From Sarocladium kiliense (lineage: Eukaryota > Ascomycota > Sordariomycetes > Hypocreales > Sarocladiaceae): DNA of 64,000 nt. The stretch lies in NCBI GenBank assembly GCA_030734395.1, contig JAUZTG010000029.1, positions 3,224,001-3,288,000 of the forward strand, read 5' to 3'. A program made the position numbers and the translations under genes. Shown here in pieces: positions 31,222-43,212 of this stretch (the stretch's first letter is position 1; every line of letters starts with the position of its first letter). The notes under the pieces were generated by a model. The model did not search any database. It was not told the origin of the DNA and saw only the letters and a program-made list of their open reading frames with translations.

Positions 31222-33014
31222 GCCAGACAACCTGTAGAAGATCGTCATCCGCCATACCGTTACAGCAGGATCCCCACGATACGTCCGATCTTCGGCCGGC
31301 CAGCCTTCCTATCATGACATGGTCAACATGTCAAGAATGGGCCTCTGGAGATGAGGGGCAAGCAATGAGGCCGAGAGGATCGCGGAGTACAGTGAAGCCC
31401 ATGAGTGTCGCGTGCTCTCTTACCGCATTGGGAGTGTTGGCCCTTGTGGTTCATCGAAACGGTACCATCGGGGCTTCTTGGCGAGGGGCAGAGGAGCTCT
31501 AAGGGACCTTTGGCGCTGCATCTCGGGTTATCGCGCGAGACGGCCGATAGCTTCCTAGGCAGGCGAGCTGCCGTTTGGATGCATGCAAGCTGGGGTAGCT
31601 CGCTGGAGAAGCGGGGACCCAAGGGAGGTTGAAGTAGGATCGGCCAAATACCGGCCAGGGAAAACAGGTTCTTGAGAACTTGAGCAGGGTTGGGTATTTG
31701 TCGCATGGGCGGTGATGAGCGTGACTCGCGATTGATAAACGGAGCTTCAGATTATGGCCTGCTCTATCGTGGTGGAGGGTATCAAAGGATCTGGCGGGGC
31801 CATTCTGGGGATTAGATTTAGAGTTAAACTGAGGCTTAAAGTACTAAATGCACTGCTGCAAGCCACCAGTCTGTTGGCAAGTGAAGCGTACGATGGAGGC
31901 TTGTTGGGATACCCAAGCACAAGCATCCTTGTCTTCCCTGAACATAGAACCCAGAATGATTTCCAGGAGGGTCTTGACTGATGCGTCCTCCAGAGATCGA
32001 CGAAGCGGATTCCTCATTCCCCTTTGCGAGTGTAACGTATCTCGTGTAAGCGGGGGAGATTCATTGCTGTCGACGCTCAGAATTACGTATCTGTTGGAAA
32101 CCCATTGATCTCGGGAAAGTATCGGAGCTTTCACAAAATCAGCAGTCTTCAGATGTTCGCCTTCTGGAACTCTTGCTGCGCCATCTATCCTGCCGTCTCT
32201 AGACCTTGAGGAGGATGCTCGACAGGTTGGATACAAGCTATGATAGGTTCCTTGAGCTATCAGCCATAGTGCGAAGAACCACAAAACTTAATCGCACCAA
32301 AGAGCCACCTGCTGCAATCGAAGAAACCTAGCAAACAAGGATAGATATGAAGCGCAAGATAACGGCAACTTCGGCAGTGCGCCCAGAGCTGATGCGAGTC
32401 ACGTCGGTCCTAGTTAACACCCGGGGGTTAGATAGTTTCCCCAGCGAGAGCAGAGCGGACAAAGATGACCGACAATCTCTTGCCCCCCTTCATTACGATT
32501 ACAACTCCAATGACAGGTCACGATTGGGCAGCGCGGCAGTTGGAGAAGGAAAACGGCGGGGGCTCCGTTGGAGAACCAGGGTGGCACCTTGAAGCCATCC
32601 CCGATGAGGCAACTGGGAAGAAAGGCTGGGCCACTTTGGCGCGGCACCGGCGAGACGAAAAGCTGCTTGGAGGGATTGGGGAAGGCCTGTAGATCTGTCG
32701 GAGAACTCCGATGAGGAACGGGACAGAGCAGGTGCAACTGATATGTGTTGCGTCAATTGGAACGATAGCGAGGAGCAATGTGGTTCCGTGTTTGTGCTGT
32801 CGCTGTTCGCCGTTGAACAGATCTGTTGTCACTTCGCCTGGAATTGGTGCTAAGATACGGCGGCGTATTTGAAGGAGCTACAAGTAGTACTGGACTTCAG
32901 TTCACTATGTACGAGAAACACGAGGATGATGCAAAGGGTTGACCACATTGCAGTCGCTCCTCGACGACGCTGCCTTGGCCATTCAAACTATTAAAGAACT
33001 TCTCCAAGTGCTCT

Positions 33015-33424
33015 TCAGCTCCGAGAACACCACGTGAAAACAGGCTCCCCAGCTCTGATGCACTTTTCGTCATCCCAAGTGAAGCTACGGAACCACTTCC
33101 CAGCGATAAGAGCATCCTCAAGCCAATGGCGCTCCCCACGTGTAGTGTAGCCTAACGCTTCCTTGGCGAGACCCTCTGCACTAAACTCTTGACACAGCTT
33201 GGGCCTTCTGAATGCAAGGGGATTGACCAGTAAAAGTTCCTGACGCCGGTTGTCTTGGGCGCTGCTGATGGCGCGTCGCCCGGTGGACTGGGGATAGCTT
33301 CCTGCTGTTCCTGGGCGATCGGCGCTGTTGCCACCCTTTTGCCTCGAGGCGTGGGTTGGTGATCGGCGGTTGACTGGGAATCTGTTAAGAACCGCTGGAG
33401 GTCCCACGTCACTGGGATTTCCAT
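33015..33424 (-). pseudogene. Possible gene relic or unspliced small gene
   Basis: Two overlapping minus-strand frames each read like protein in one part only. The first (33424-33152) opens MEIPVTWDLQRFLTDSQS and is plausible over its first ~60 codons. The second frame (33407-33015) is plausible downstream: QELLLVNPLAFRRPKLCQEF and then ERHWLEDALIAGKWFRSF, WDDEKCIRAGEPVFTW. A single-base frameshift near 33240, or a missed intron, would join them. I do not recognise the product. It might be a decayed host gene or mobile-element fragment; random open frames are also possible. It lies directly upstream of the 5'-nucleotidase on the opposite strand. Confidence 0.3.
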
Positions 33425-33516
33425 TATTTTCGTCTCTCTAGAGTTGTTGTGTCTTTGGCCTTGACTGGTTCTCGGTTCCCTTCCATTGTCGCAAACGTGT
33501 GATCCTCAGCTCCATC

Positions 33517-35443
33517 ATGAAGTCCGGTCTCTATCTTAGCGGCGCTGTCGCCGCCCTCGCTGGCGTAGCTGTCGCCGATGACATGCTGATCAGCAAGCGC
33601 CTTTCCAAGCGATTTGTTGACGATGAGGGCCATTATAACATGAGTGCGTCTTACCATCGAGTACTGCGTGATGAGACCAGAAGAAGCTAATAAACAACAG
33701 CCTTCTTCCATGTCAACGACGTCCACGCGCATCTGGACGAGTTCGCCAGCTCTGGCACAAACTGCACAGAGCCCTCTAGAGGCTGCTATGGTGGCTACTC
33801 GCGCATCAAGTCCAAGATGGACGAGCTGCGCGAAGAGCGCCCGGACAACCTCTGGCTCAACGCTGGCGATGAGTTCCAGGGCACCCTGTTCTACACCTAC
33901 TACGGACCTGAGAAGATCGCCGAGACTGTCAATGCGCTCAAGTTCGATGCCATGACTCTCGGAAATCACGAATTCGACGGCGGCGACGAGGAGCTCGGCG
34001 AGTTCCTCCAGAATCTCACTTTCCCTGTTGTCTCGACAGTAAGACAAGCCCACCAAGATCCTACGAGTGAAATATGCTGATTTTTGTTGCTTTCAGAACA
34101 TTAAGAGCGACTACGAGCCTTTGAACAAGACCATCAAGCCTTATGTCATCTTCGAGGACCACGAAGTCGCTGTCATCGGTGCTACTACAGAAGATACCCC
34201 CGGAATTGCCAACGTTGGCAACCAGACCAGGTTCATTGAGGCTATTCCCGAGATCCAGAACAACATCTACGAAATCCGCAACGAGACCAACATCACTCGC
34301 ATCGTCGTCCTGAGCCACCTCGGCTACGAGGTCGACCAGGAGCTTGCCGAGAAGACCGAGGGTATCTCGCTCATTATTGGCGGTCACTCTCACACGAAGC
34401 TTGGTTCCATGGATGATGCTGAGGGCAAGTACCCTACGATCGCGAAGGATCTCTCCGGCCAGGAGGTTTTCATCGTCACAGCCTGGCGCTGGGGCGAGTT
34501 TCTCGGCTCAATCGACCTTACTTTCGGTGATGACGGCCGTGCTCTCGCATATTATGGCGCTCCCATTCACCTTACCAACACCACCGAGCAGGATGAGGAC
34601 CTCCAGGCGAAGATCGACGAGTGGGCTGTGCCTTTCGAGGAGTTTGCGGGCGAGAAGGTTGGCTTCACTGAGAACGAGCTGGACCAGACTACTTGTCAAG
34701 ACGGAGACTGCCTCCTCGGCCAGGTCATGGCTGATGCTATGCTTGAGTACCGCGCTAACCTGACCAATAACGATGATGAGGCGCCCGACTTCGCTCTCAT
34801 CAACGCCGGAGGTGTCCGAGCTACGATTGAGAAGGGCGACATCTCTCGTGGTGCAGTTTTGACATCCTTCCCCTTCGGCAACGCCATTGTCGAGCTGCAG
34901 ATGAAGGGTGAAGATGTCCGCAAGGTCCTCGAGGGTTGCGTCTCGATGGAGAACCAGTTCAACAACGAAGAGATCACCTCCTGGTTCCAGGTTTCCGATG
35001 GTATCTACATCGAGTACAACGAGGATAACGATAAAGGCGAGCGTCTTGTCAACGTCACCATCGGTGGCGAGAAGCTCGACGACGAAGAGGATTACCGTAT
35101 CGTAACGCTCGACTTCCTCGCTGGTGGTGGTGATAACATCTTCGAGAGCACCACTGACTTCGCTACGCTTGACACTCAAGACGAGGTCCTCATGCAGTAC
35201 CTTGAGGCGCACAACCCGCTCACTTCCGACCTTGAGGAGCGTGTCGTCAAGACCGATGAGCAAGCTAGTGACGATGAGGACAGTGATAACGAGAGTGAAG
35301 GCTCTGGTGGCAGCGGTGATGGCAATGGCGACAGTAACGACGGCGATGACGATGGTGGTAACAATGAAGATGCTGCTGGCATGCTCTCTGTGCCTGCATG
35401 GGGAAGCCTCATTGCCGTGGGCGCCATCTTCTTCGCTCTGTAA
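33517..35443 (+). CDS. GPI-anchored 5'-nucleotidase / metallophosphoesterase (UshA family)
   Basis: Three exons (introns 33644-33700 and 34039-34096) encode 603 residues. The start MKSGLYLSGAVAALAGVAVA is a signal peptide. Metal-ligand motifs of the metallophosphatase domain occur in order: FFHVNDVHAHLDEF, LNAGDEFQGTLFY, MTLGNHEFDGGDEE and LIIGGHSHTKL. The C-terminal substrate domain has ALINAGGVRATIEKGDISRG and TLDFLAGGGDNIFE. A Ser/Gly/Asp/Asn-rich linker and a hydrophobic end (WGSLIAVGAIFFAL) indicate a GPI anchor. Sequons are common (NCT, NLT, NKT, NET). It should release adenosine and phosphate from nucleotides at the cell surface, complementing the neighbouring alkaline phosphatase. Extracellular adenosine production has been tied to host interaction in some microbes, which is only a possibility here. 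Confidence 0.94.
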
Positions 35444-35640
35444 TGATAGATTTGATAGAAGCGGGGATCTAAGTAGAACACTGTATGAATTGAAGAGTCT
35501 TACGAATCCCAGGCTGTGACGAACGATACGTGTTGCGAGCTTATATTCTAGGGTGACGCGCCCAGACTCCTAACGAGTTCCGAAGAGCGCTTGCTTTCCC
35601 CAAATACATCGACTGCTTGGCCTGCGTAATGCGTCCACGA
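35444..35640. other. Short 3' flank
   Basis: 197 bp after the 5'-nucleotidase stop; no gene. Confidence 0.4.
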
Positions 35641-36137
35641 CTATTTACATAACCACCCTGACTTTACAGCGTCGTGGTTTGGGTTCGACGATCTACGGAG
35701 CCGTCTCACTTGTATAGGATCTAGTCCCTCGAGGGATGCCACGACTTCATCTGTAATGCCAAATCCCTCAGATCGTCTGGTCGGATCCGATGCAGCACGT
35801 AGTCTAGGTGTCCCACCAGCTGTGTGACCGCTAACTCCGACAACGTTTCCAGCCCGCTCTTGACCCGGGACGACAGGTAGAACCTGAGTCGCAAGATTCA
35901 CAGGCACGCGGGGTCTTAGGACCGGTCTTGCTGACTGAGCCTCGAAGGTATCATATCCGTTCATGTTAATGAATCTGGCGGCGTGTTATTGGCTTCGCGG
36001 CGCAGGCGGATCATCTCATCGTGATGTCGCTGGTGGTGTCGCATGACCAACAACCCGAGGATGATGAGGCAGCAAGTCCCTCCTATCAAAGGGATGCAGA
36101 TTGACAGGGCGACAGCGACGGAGCCTGGGTTATCCAT
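35641..36137 (-). CDS. Possible small single-pass membrane protein (two overlapping frames)
   Basis: Upstream frame 36137-35961 encodes 58 residues: a short acidic start (MDNPGSVAVALSIC), one hydrophobic helix (IPLIGGTCCLIILGLLVM) and a basic, His/Arg-rich flank (RHHQRHHDEMIRLRREA), i.e. a typical N-out/C-in membrane segment. Its TGA stop overlaps the ATG of a second frame (35964-35641, 107 residues, MNGYDTFEAQSARPVLRPRV) in the arrangement ATGA. The second frame is soluble and Arg/Pro-rich. A weak 80 bp GTTGTT...CCAG intron would fuse them into one protein. I do not recognise either part. It lies between the nucleotidase and the MFS gene. A single spliced gene is the simplest reading; two separate ORFs are also possible. 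Confidence 0.35.
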
Positions 36138-36451
36138 GATTTATGCTCCTTGTGATGATAGTGCTCCTCGTATATAATACTCTCAGTCAGGGGAACAGTA
36201 TGGGAAAGTCTCAACAGTCTCGCACGTTCAGGTTGTAGGATCGAAGTCACGCCTTGCATGGCGGTCTGCACTCAGTGGAAATGGATGTATTCGATACGAA
36301 GCAATGCTTTGAGACACCCTTCCGTCACGAACATCCGTACGCGCTATGACACAAAAGCACATACTTGTGCTTGCTGTAGTCCCGCTACAAACACGCTGAC
36401 TCTGAAAGTGAGTGCATCGCATCCCTCTCCTAGAGCTTTCAGAACCAACGA
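36138..36451. other. Intergenic, no gene seen
   Basis: 314 bp of flanks of the small membrane ORF and of the 3' end of the MFS gene. Nothing recognisable. Confidence 0.4.
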
Positions 36452-38236
36452 CTAGTAAGTGTAACGGAAGTCAGATGTCGCATCGTCCTGCTTTGAGTCA
36501 GTATCATACTGGCAATTATTGCGCAATGAAGAGAGCAGACTTACGGCATGAGCCTCGAGAATCTTCTCGCCACGATCAGCCTTGCCATTCTCGCGCTTGA
36601 AGGTGAAATCAAGCAGAGCAACAAGGATGAGACTGAGAAGACAGCAAGCGATGCAAGCCCACTGGCCTGGCTTGTAGCCGGTTGGGGCGTCCTGGGTGCG
36701 GAAGACAAGACTGCCCGCAATACCACCGATACCACCGAATCCAACAAGAGTGGCACTGCAGAACGCACGCTTCCATTGTCCGCGAACGTTGTTGGCCTGG
36801 AAGGACATGACAGCGGGGATGTTGGCGTTGGCACCGGCTGTGACGAGGAAGACGCCAAAGTAGCGGGCTCCAGGAGCCTCAGCCCAGCCCATGATGGGCA
36901 GACCGATCAGGCAGAGAATCTGGTTGAAGATGATGATGGGTCCACGGACGTGGTACTTGTCACCGAGCCAGCCAGTGAAGATCATGACGATACCAGCAAA
37001 GGCATACGGGGGCGCAACAAGGCACTGAGCCTCACCAACGCTGAAGCCCATGCGCTGCATGAGAATGATAGGGAGGGTGTAAGCCAAGGCGTAGGACAGA
37101 GTCGTAGTGTTGAAGAACAGCATGGCGTAAGCCCAGATCTTCCAGTCGGCACCACCACCAAGGAACTTTCGCATGTTGAAGGGAGGAATGGTGCTGTCAC
37201 CACGATCGCGGGCGATACGGTCGACGATCCATGCTTTCTCGCGAGTACCGAGGAAAGCCCAGTTCTTGCGCTTCGAGTCGGGGAAGTCGACGAGGAGCCA
37301 GTAACCGGCAATACCGAGAGCACAGGTGATGACACCCTCCTGGAAGCGGCGTTAGATACTGTTGAGATCGTGTCAATGGTCGAGGGCATGAGCTTACGAT
37401 GATGAAGATCCAGCGCCAGCCACCGAGACCCTCGCGGCCGTGGAGTTGTTGAAGCTATGAAGTGTTAAGACGCCAGCCAGATGTGCTTGTAATATGAGTT
37501 CACTCACTCCGAACGCAAGGATACCAGCAAAAGCCGAGGCGACGCAGCCAAGGAGGTAAAAGAGCGCATATCGCTTGCCAACTTCGTCTGTTCCGTCGCA
37601 CGAATTAGCGACGAAATTTGCAGTAGGTCACAGTTCAATTTTGTCGCTACTTACACCGAGTGTACCAGGTGCTTAGGAGGTAGACGCAGCTGGGGAAGAA
37701 GCCGGCCTCAAGGAAACCAAGAAGAACTCGCATGCCCGCAAGCTGACCGTAGTCCTTGACGAAACCCATGGCGATCATGACAGCGCCCCAGAAAACGCAA
37801 ATGGCGGCGAGGTGAATGCGTGGGCCGACGGCACGGACGATGATGGTCGATGGAGGCTGGAACAGAATGTAGGTGATGAAGAAGACCAGGTTACAGATGT
37901 TCTAGAAGGAAGTCAGTATTGAGACAGCTCGCAATCAAAACACATGGAGAATTGAAAGAGGCGACTGACGTAGCGGTAACCCGTAAGCTCGAGTTCGACG
38001 CTCATACCAGCGATGTTGGCCGCGCTCATGTTGGTACGGTCCATCAGACTGACGCAGTACATGGCGCCAACGGTGACGACGAGGCGACGATCAATGCGCC
38101 TCACAATGGCTCGCTGCTCCTTCTCCGTGAAGCCATGGCTGACATCCTCGCTGTGCTCACCAGAGAGTTTGCCTGGGCTGTCGACGTGGCTAAACTCCCT
38201 CGCCTTCTCCAGCTCACCAGCATTTGTGGTAGCCAT
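36452..38236 (-). CDS. MFS transporter, Dal5-type anion:cation symporter family
   Basis: Six or seven exons, about 500 residues. The start MATTNAGELEKAREFSHVDS is a hydrophilic N-tail. Then come EQRAIVRRIDRRLVVTVGAM, CVSLMDRTNMSAANIAGM (the D-R-xN helix 1 motif of this family) and GFLEAGFFPSCVYLLSTWYT. The second half has YALAYTLPIILMQRMGFSVG, FTGWLGDKYHVRGPIIIF and SFQANNVRGQWKRAFCSATL, which are family hallmarks. Relatives import allantoate, nicotinate, pantothenate, biotin precursors or other organic anions across the plasma membrane. The exact substrate cannot be assigned. The C-terminal end after the last intron is DATSDFRYTY. No regulated neighbour gives a clue. Confidence 0.92.
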
Positions 38237-41200
38237 GGTTGGTTTTCAAGGCAATGCCGATACGAATGGGTGGCAAACCTGGGTGGTGTAAGTTATAGGC
38301 TGCACCAACAGGGCGAGAGGATCAGGATAAAAAAGTAAGGCAAGCAGAGAAATTGAAGAGAGGGGAAAGGGGTGGAGGACAGGTTGCAGAGAGAGGGTAA
38401 GAGATGATTAGATTTGGGGCTTGGTACGACTTGAGGTTCGGGACCACAAGGGAAGTTGCATTGGCGGTGGGCAGAGAGGGTAGTTATAAGTTTCGAACCC
38501 CCAGGAAGGTGAAGATCATATTGCGGAGGAGAGGAATGGGAGGGGTGGAGGTTACACGCACCAGAGCGTGTCTCTAGACGCACACTGGACGGGAACAAGA
38601 AGGGTGTGTGTGCGTGTGTGCGTGTGTGGCTATTCGAGAAGCCGAGGAGCCTCGAACGTCGGGATATGGAGGAAGCCGCAGCTTGTTACTTGCATGGATC
38701 TACAACTCGATCCGTCAAGTTCCGGGCGTCCAAGGCTCAGCTGTATGGTAAGATGAGATAGATTCCAGCCGAGAACGAAGCTAGTCAGAAAACATGGCCA
38801 TCACCACGAGAGGGGTAGAAGCCACTTCATCTGGGGGGACGATCCTGGAGAAGCAGCAGCAGAAAAGATGCCTCGGGTGGCGGTTTGATGCAGTATGGGA
38901 TGTCTGGGGGTGGTTGCAGCGGAATGCATTCTTAGCGATGGATCGGGAAGAAGCCAAGCATGGGTATGTGTAGTAGGTGTGTGTGGGCAGAGAGTTTCGA
39001 CTTCGACAGCTAGGCCGAGGAGAATGGGCTCTTGAGGGTGGATGAGGGTGCTGAAAGCGTCCGCTCTGTCACATTGCGGAAGAGGGGATGCAGGCTAGGT
39101 CAATGGACTAAGATTCATTTGACGAGGATGCGGATGAACCAGGTAAATCACGCTCAACTCGAGAGCATGTTGTCGTGCCAGCAGATTGCAAGTCCATCAT
39201 CCCATGTCACAAAGCTGCGCCAAGGTGAGCTGCGGGAGGCGACACCCTAGTCAATCATGGAAATAGGCAAGCCTACGTATTCCCAACTACAATTCCTCAT
39301 CATGGCACTAGAAGAAAGTTTACCGGAATCAAGCAGGGAACCAAGGACCTCCTCCCGCAGCCGGACCCAAACTCTACCAGAGCCAAACATCACACAGGAG
39401 TAACAGCCGCTTTTGGAACAACGCAGAAGTCGACCCCAGCTATAGCAAAAGAACAAACTACCTAGCCAACTCCCGAACCTCGAACCCACCTTTCCCCCGT
39501 TCGAATGCGCGGGGTTGGACTAGACTGGCTGGGGGGGCTGATCAACATCCGCTATATGCCCGCCCACACCTCCCTTCCAACTCTATGTGCATGCGCATTT
39601 CCCCATTCGGAGTTTGAAGCGAAGAAGGCGCCGGGAGATGGCGTCCACACTTTGCGTAATGGATTATGCTTGAAATGGAGAGGCCAGCTGCTTCTGCTGG
39701 TGCGGATCTTGCATGGTGATGGTATGTATGCCCCAGAGACATGCATGGCGTCTCTGACCCCGTCCAGTGTGGCGTCAGAGTTGACATTCGAGAGCACAGT
39801 GGTTGGAGCAAGGTGAACACGATACTGCCAATACATGCAGGCTCTGCGCATTATTGTCGAGTCGTACAGGCTCTCTCCCGGAGGAAAAGGCCACGTGCCA
39901 TTCCAACCCCCTGCAGGTTTCCGAGACAGAAGTACAAAAGCACAGGATACGAAATGAACCCTTGCCTCGACAATACGGGAAAGACTTGCCATGTGGCTGA
40001 CAATCTTATTACAGTGCTCTTGGCTCAGTTGATTGAGAGACAAGATAGCATCATATGCAGGCTTCTTTGTGCATCCTCCTACCTGCGTTGTGTGACTTGT
40101 CGCGCCCGCATGGCCTTTTTCGAACCTTATTGGGGGAGCGCATGCAAGGAAGGAAATGTCCGGAGAACCAGTCCGTGTAGCTAAAGCTGACTCTGGATGC
40201 GCCCTGATTGAGGCATCATGAGCGCACGAATCGGTGAGCCAGAACAATAGGCTTGGCTTCGTGGCCCCTCAGCCTCTCAATAACTGACGAGGGCTCTTCC
40301 AAATGGCACAGCCAGCGCGCGGATGCACGCGACCAACACGCCTGCCGGCGCCACGCACGATGCCTGTTGTTTGGCTGCTAAGCGATAGCCAATACACCAC
40401 CCCGGCTTCGGATGCTGCTGCAGCCAACAAGCCACCAGAACAATAAGGTGCCTCCTGCAAGCCTTGCCCTCTAACTGCAGCACTTCCTTATCATCAACAG
40501 TATTTTTAGCCATGAATAACAGACACCGTCTGTGCTTCCCAAATACCAACCCATGAGTTGGGATACTTCGTCATTCCCCGAACCTGGCTCTCCTCCTCGC
40601 TCCTCACCGACTCCTCCCCCTCTCTACCCTCATATCCACCCAAGTCGAGACGAACGACGCAAGAATTACGAAGCCCTGATTCCATGACAGCCCACCCCGA
40701 ATTCCAAACCATCGAATCATCGATGCAACCCCAATCCACACCCATCTCCAGCAAGAAAAGCCAAGATCCCCTAGATCCCCTTCCCCCGCACCCCAGACCT
40801 GCGCTTCTCCAGAAGATGCCGAGGCACATCAGCGCATTAGCACCTCTACGGACTCAGCTTCCTTCTTTAGTCTCCCTCCCCCTTGCCACGCATCATCTTC
40901 CCCGCGCGGCGCTAAGGGGGGGAGAGATTCGAGAAAAGCAGTCTAATGTCGCTTGAGAGTGACTTTTCACGCGTTCATGATCAAACGGTCAAGGGGGGAA
41001 GAACATGCTTCAGGTGGGTCGGAGTGCACGCGCTCAAGGGCGTCTCGTTAGCAACCTTTGCATACTTGGTTTGTTTGATGAGAGATAGGTCGATCAGGAA
41101 GCTATGGAACCTTCTGCCAGTATCCTCAATACCCCAGAGTCCCAAGGTCTGGACTGGACGCATAGGCTCCGGGGTGATCATCGTCTCGTTACACTTGATT

Positions 41201-41772
41201 CATGACTCCGCCGATCAGAGCGTAGTATCGTGCGGGGGTGGATCTCCTGAACGTGTCTTGTTCGTAGAGCTTCATCCAAAGAACACTGCCAGATCGACTC
41301 CCTTTCATTAAATCCCATCCTGCCTGCTGCAGGAGCTCTCCTTTCTCAGGCTGAATCCCAATATCATCTCATAATCCCGTAATGCTCGTAAAAACCAAAA
41401 TGCCTCTATATAGCTGAACCTCGGTACTCCCTCATTCGGACAAGAAAGCCAAGTCCCAGACCCCGCCTCCCGCGGTGAGCCGCCTCGCTCTGTACGAGAT
41501 CTCCTCCGGGATCTTACGCGTTGCTGGACCCCTGAGTGTCAATCATTCAGCCCTTTGCCTTGAAAGACAGATCCGAACCATCGCATTGGGCCCTCGTCCA
41601 TGGCACGTCAAGAGATTGGCTTCCGCCACCCTCCTTCGCTTGAAGGCCTCTAACCTCAAGCGGCTCGAGACGCGAAACGAGTCATACCATGTCAGCCCAA
41701 TCTCTCCTGCAGCGGCTGCATATGTCTCCGATATCTCATCCACGGTTCCTCGGAACAGCCTTCTTAGACCCT
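38237..41772. other. Long gene-poor region
   Basis: About 3.5 kb without a gene I can support. A TG microsatellite is at 38604-38629. The largest frame (39552-40247 minus, 231 codons) has random-like composition. At 40553 a 44-codon plus-strand frame (SWDTSSFPEPGSPPRSS... HPSRDERRKNYEALIP) looks protein-like but stops without a clear donor site. Part of the left side is the MFS promoter. Gene loss or a long regulatory or non-coding transcript is possible. Confidence 0.5.
38604..38629. repeat. Short (TG)n-type microsatellite
   Basis: About 26 bp of TG dinucleotides interrupted by two GC steps (GTGTGTGTGC, GTGTGTGC, GTGTGTGG). It lies about 370 bp before the MFS ATG and could form Z-DNA or be length-polymorphic. 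Confidence 0.85.
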
Positions 41773-43212
41773 TTACATGCCAACAAGCGCCTTCGCTGCC
41801 GTGATAGACTTCTTGACGTTGTTCCAGACCAACCCGCAGATTCCAACGACCACGAATACTTGCAGGATCTCCCAAGGCTGTTTCGTCTTGACCTCGGCCT
41901 CGACGTAAGCAGGACCCCCGCCTTCCATTGCCGGTAGCCGACCAGTAGTCAGGTACTCCTCCATCAGCTCGTCCTTTCGATACCATTCCTCACGGAGCCA
42001 GACATCGAACTTCTCAGCATCATCGAGGGGAATGTCGGCGATGCGGAAGCGACGCCAGTGGAAGTTCACTGACTTGGGTGGCCGTCCTTGGAAGTAAGTA
42101 CTTGAAAGACTGAAGAAGTCTTCGCCAAACTTGCCGCGTCTGTTGCTTGGATGTCAGTGCTATTGAACTCTAGCTTACCCCCTGACGAACCGAGTCTCGA
42201 CTTACGGAATGCCTTCATATGCGACTGTACAATCATAGACATATTCGACACTGTCTTTGAGCTCCTGAAGACAGAAGTAGATACCAGTGCTACGTGGCAG
42301 TAGGACGTGGTCTGGATCCCTCAAGCCTTGCTTCGCCGCCCATGCTGCCGACTTTCGACGACCGTTGTTCGACAAGTTCGTTCCCTCGGGAAAGAGAAGA
42401 AGCCACATGGGATCGAGATACTTGTTGCCCTGGGGGTCGGTCTTCTTCTCTTTCAGCTTGCCGAGGCGGTAGGCCAGACGTGGACGGTCCGTAGCCATCT
42501 TGCGGGACATGAAGATGAAGCCGTAGAATTGCATGCCCCAACCTAGGAGCGGTAGATACTTGAGTGACTCCTTGAGGATGATGTATAGGTGCCCGTCCAT
42601 CCGGGGAAAGTTGCCATACGCTACCCACCAAAGGTAGACCCAGTCGGTATAGATCTAGCGCAGCATTAGTATCTCGCTCATGGTAGGCCAAAACCGAGCT
42701 GGTTGTTCACCTGATGATTTGCAATGAGAATGATTCGTTCTGGAAAGTTGAATTGAACACCACCATCTGGTGTAGCCTCGATCTGCTTCATCACAGTCGC
42801 ATCACCACTGATGCGAATGGTCGTTGGACCCCAAATGTGGGTCATACAAGATGTGACAATGGCGAAATATCGCTTGGTCATGGCCATGTACGCATAATAC
42901 CAATCCTTGTTGTAGAAATACAAGGGCGCGCCGACGAGCTGTGTAAAGAAGATGCTATCCAGGCCGTTAGCCAAGATTTATACGCAGCTGGTTCAGTACG
43001 ACTTACGCAAAAATGCAGACCCAAAAGAAGACCATGACGCTCAGCCCACGCAGAAGCTGCATGAGCCGACCGTAGCTCTCCCTGCCAGAAGGATGCGCAT
43101 CTTTGGGTTCGAACTTGGGACGAGTCTTCTCATGCTCCTTGAGCCCGGCGCTCGTCTTGGGACCCGGGATGGCATCCTCGGAAGAGTCGGGTGCTTGCGC
43201 GCCCACAGACAT
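41773..43212 (-). CDS. Lysophospholipid acyltransferase (NHX4D family, AGPAT/LCLAT1-like)
   Basis: Four exons, about 415 residues, from MSVGAQAPDSSEDAIPGPKT. A first hydrophobic helix (LLRGLSVMVFFWVCIFA) is followed by a region that could be luminal or cytosolic. Acyltransferase block I is spliced as LIANHQIYTDWVYLWWVAYG, the NHX4D motif. Block III is LLLFPEGTNLSNNGRRKSAA (FPEGT), and PRSTGIYFCLQEL fits block IV. The C-terminus has another hydrophobic segment (ILQVFVVVGICGLVW). This pattern matches AGPAT3-5/LCLAT1 and yeast Cst26, ER enzymes that reacylate lysophosphatidic acid, lysophosphatidylinositol or lysocardiolipin. The exact acyl acceptor is unclear. Together with the LOA1-like gene and phospholipase B it is the third phospholipid-remodelling gene in the window. 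Confidence 0.92.

Larger units (their letters stand above)
31123..33516. other. Long intergenic region between phosphatase and nucleotidase genes
   Basis: About 2.4 kb. No complete gene is identified. A minus-strand frame at 31844-32284 (146 codons) opens with a hydrophobic stretch but has no recognisable domain. A protein-like but frame-broken stretch lies at 33015-33424 (own entry). The rest shows only short overlapping ORFs. Confidence 0.5.

Noticed and set aside
34508..35263. 251-codon minus-strand ORF
   Set aside because: Antisense to the 5'-nucleotidase, a shadow with no domain.
36548..37402. 284-codon plus-strand ORF
   Set aside because: Antisense to the MFS transporter; acidic Glu/Asp/Gly-biased shadow.
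39552..40247. 231-codon minus-strand ORF in the long empty region
   Set aside because: Composition is random-like (high Ser, Arg, His, Trp, Cys), with no domain, signal or intron structure. A 147-codon frame overlaps it on the other strand. Not supported as a gene.
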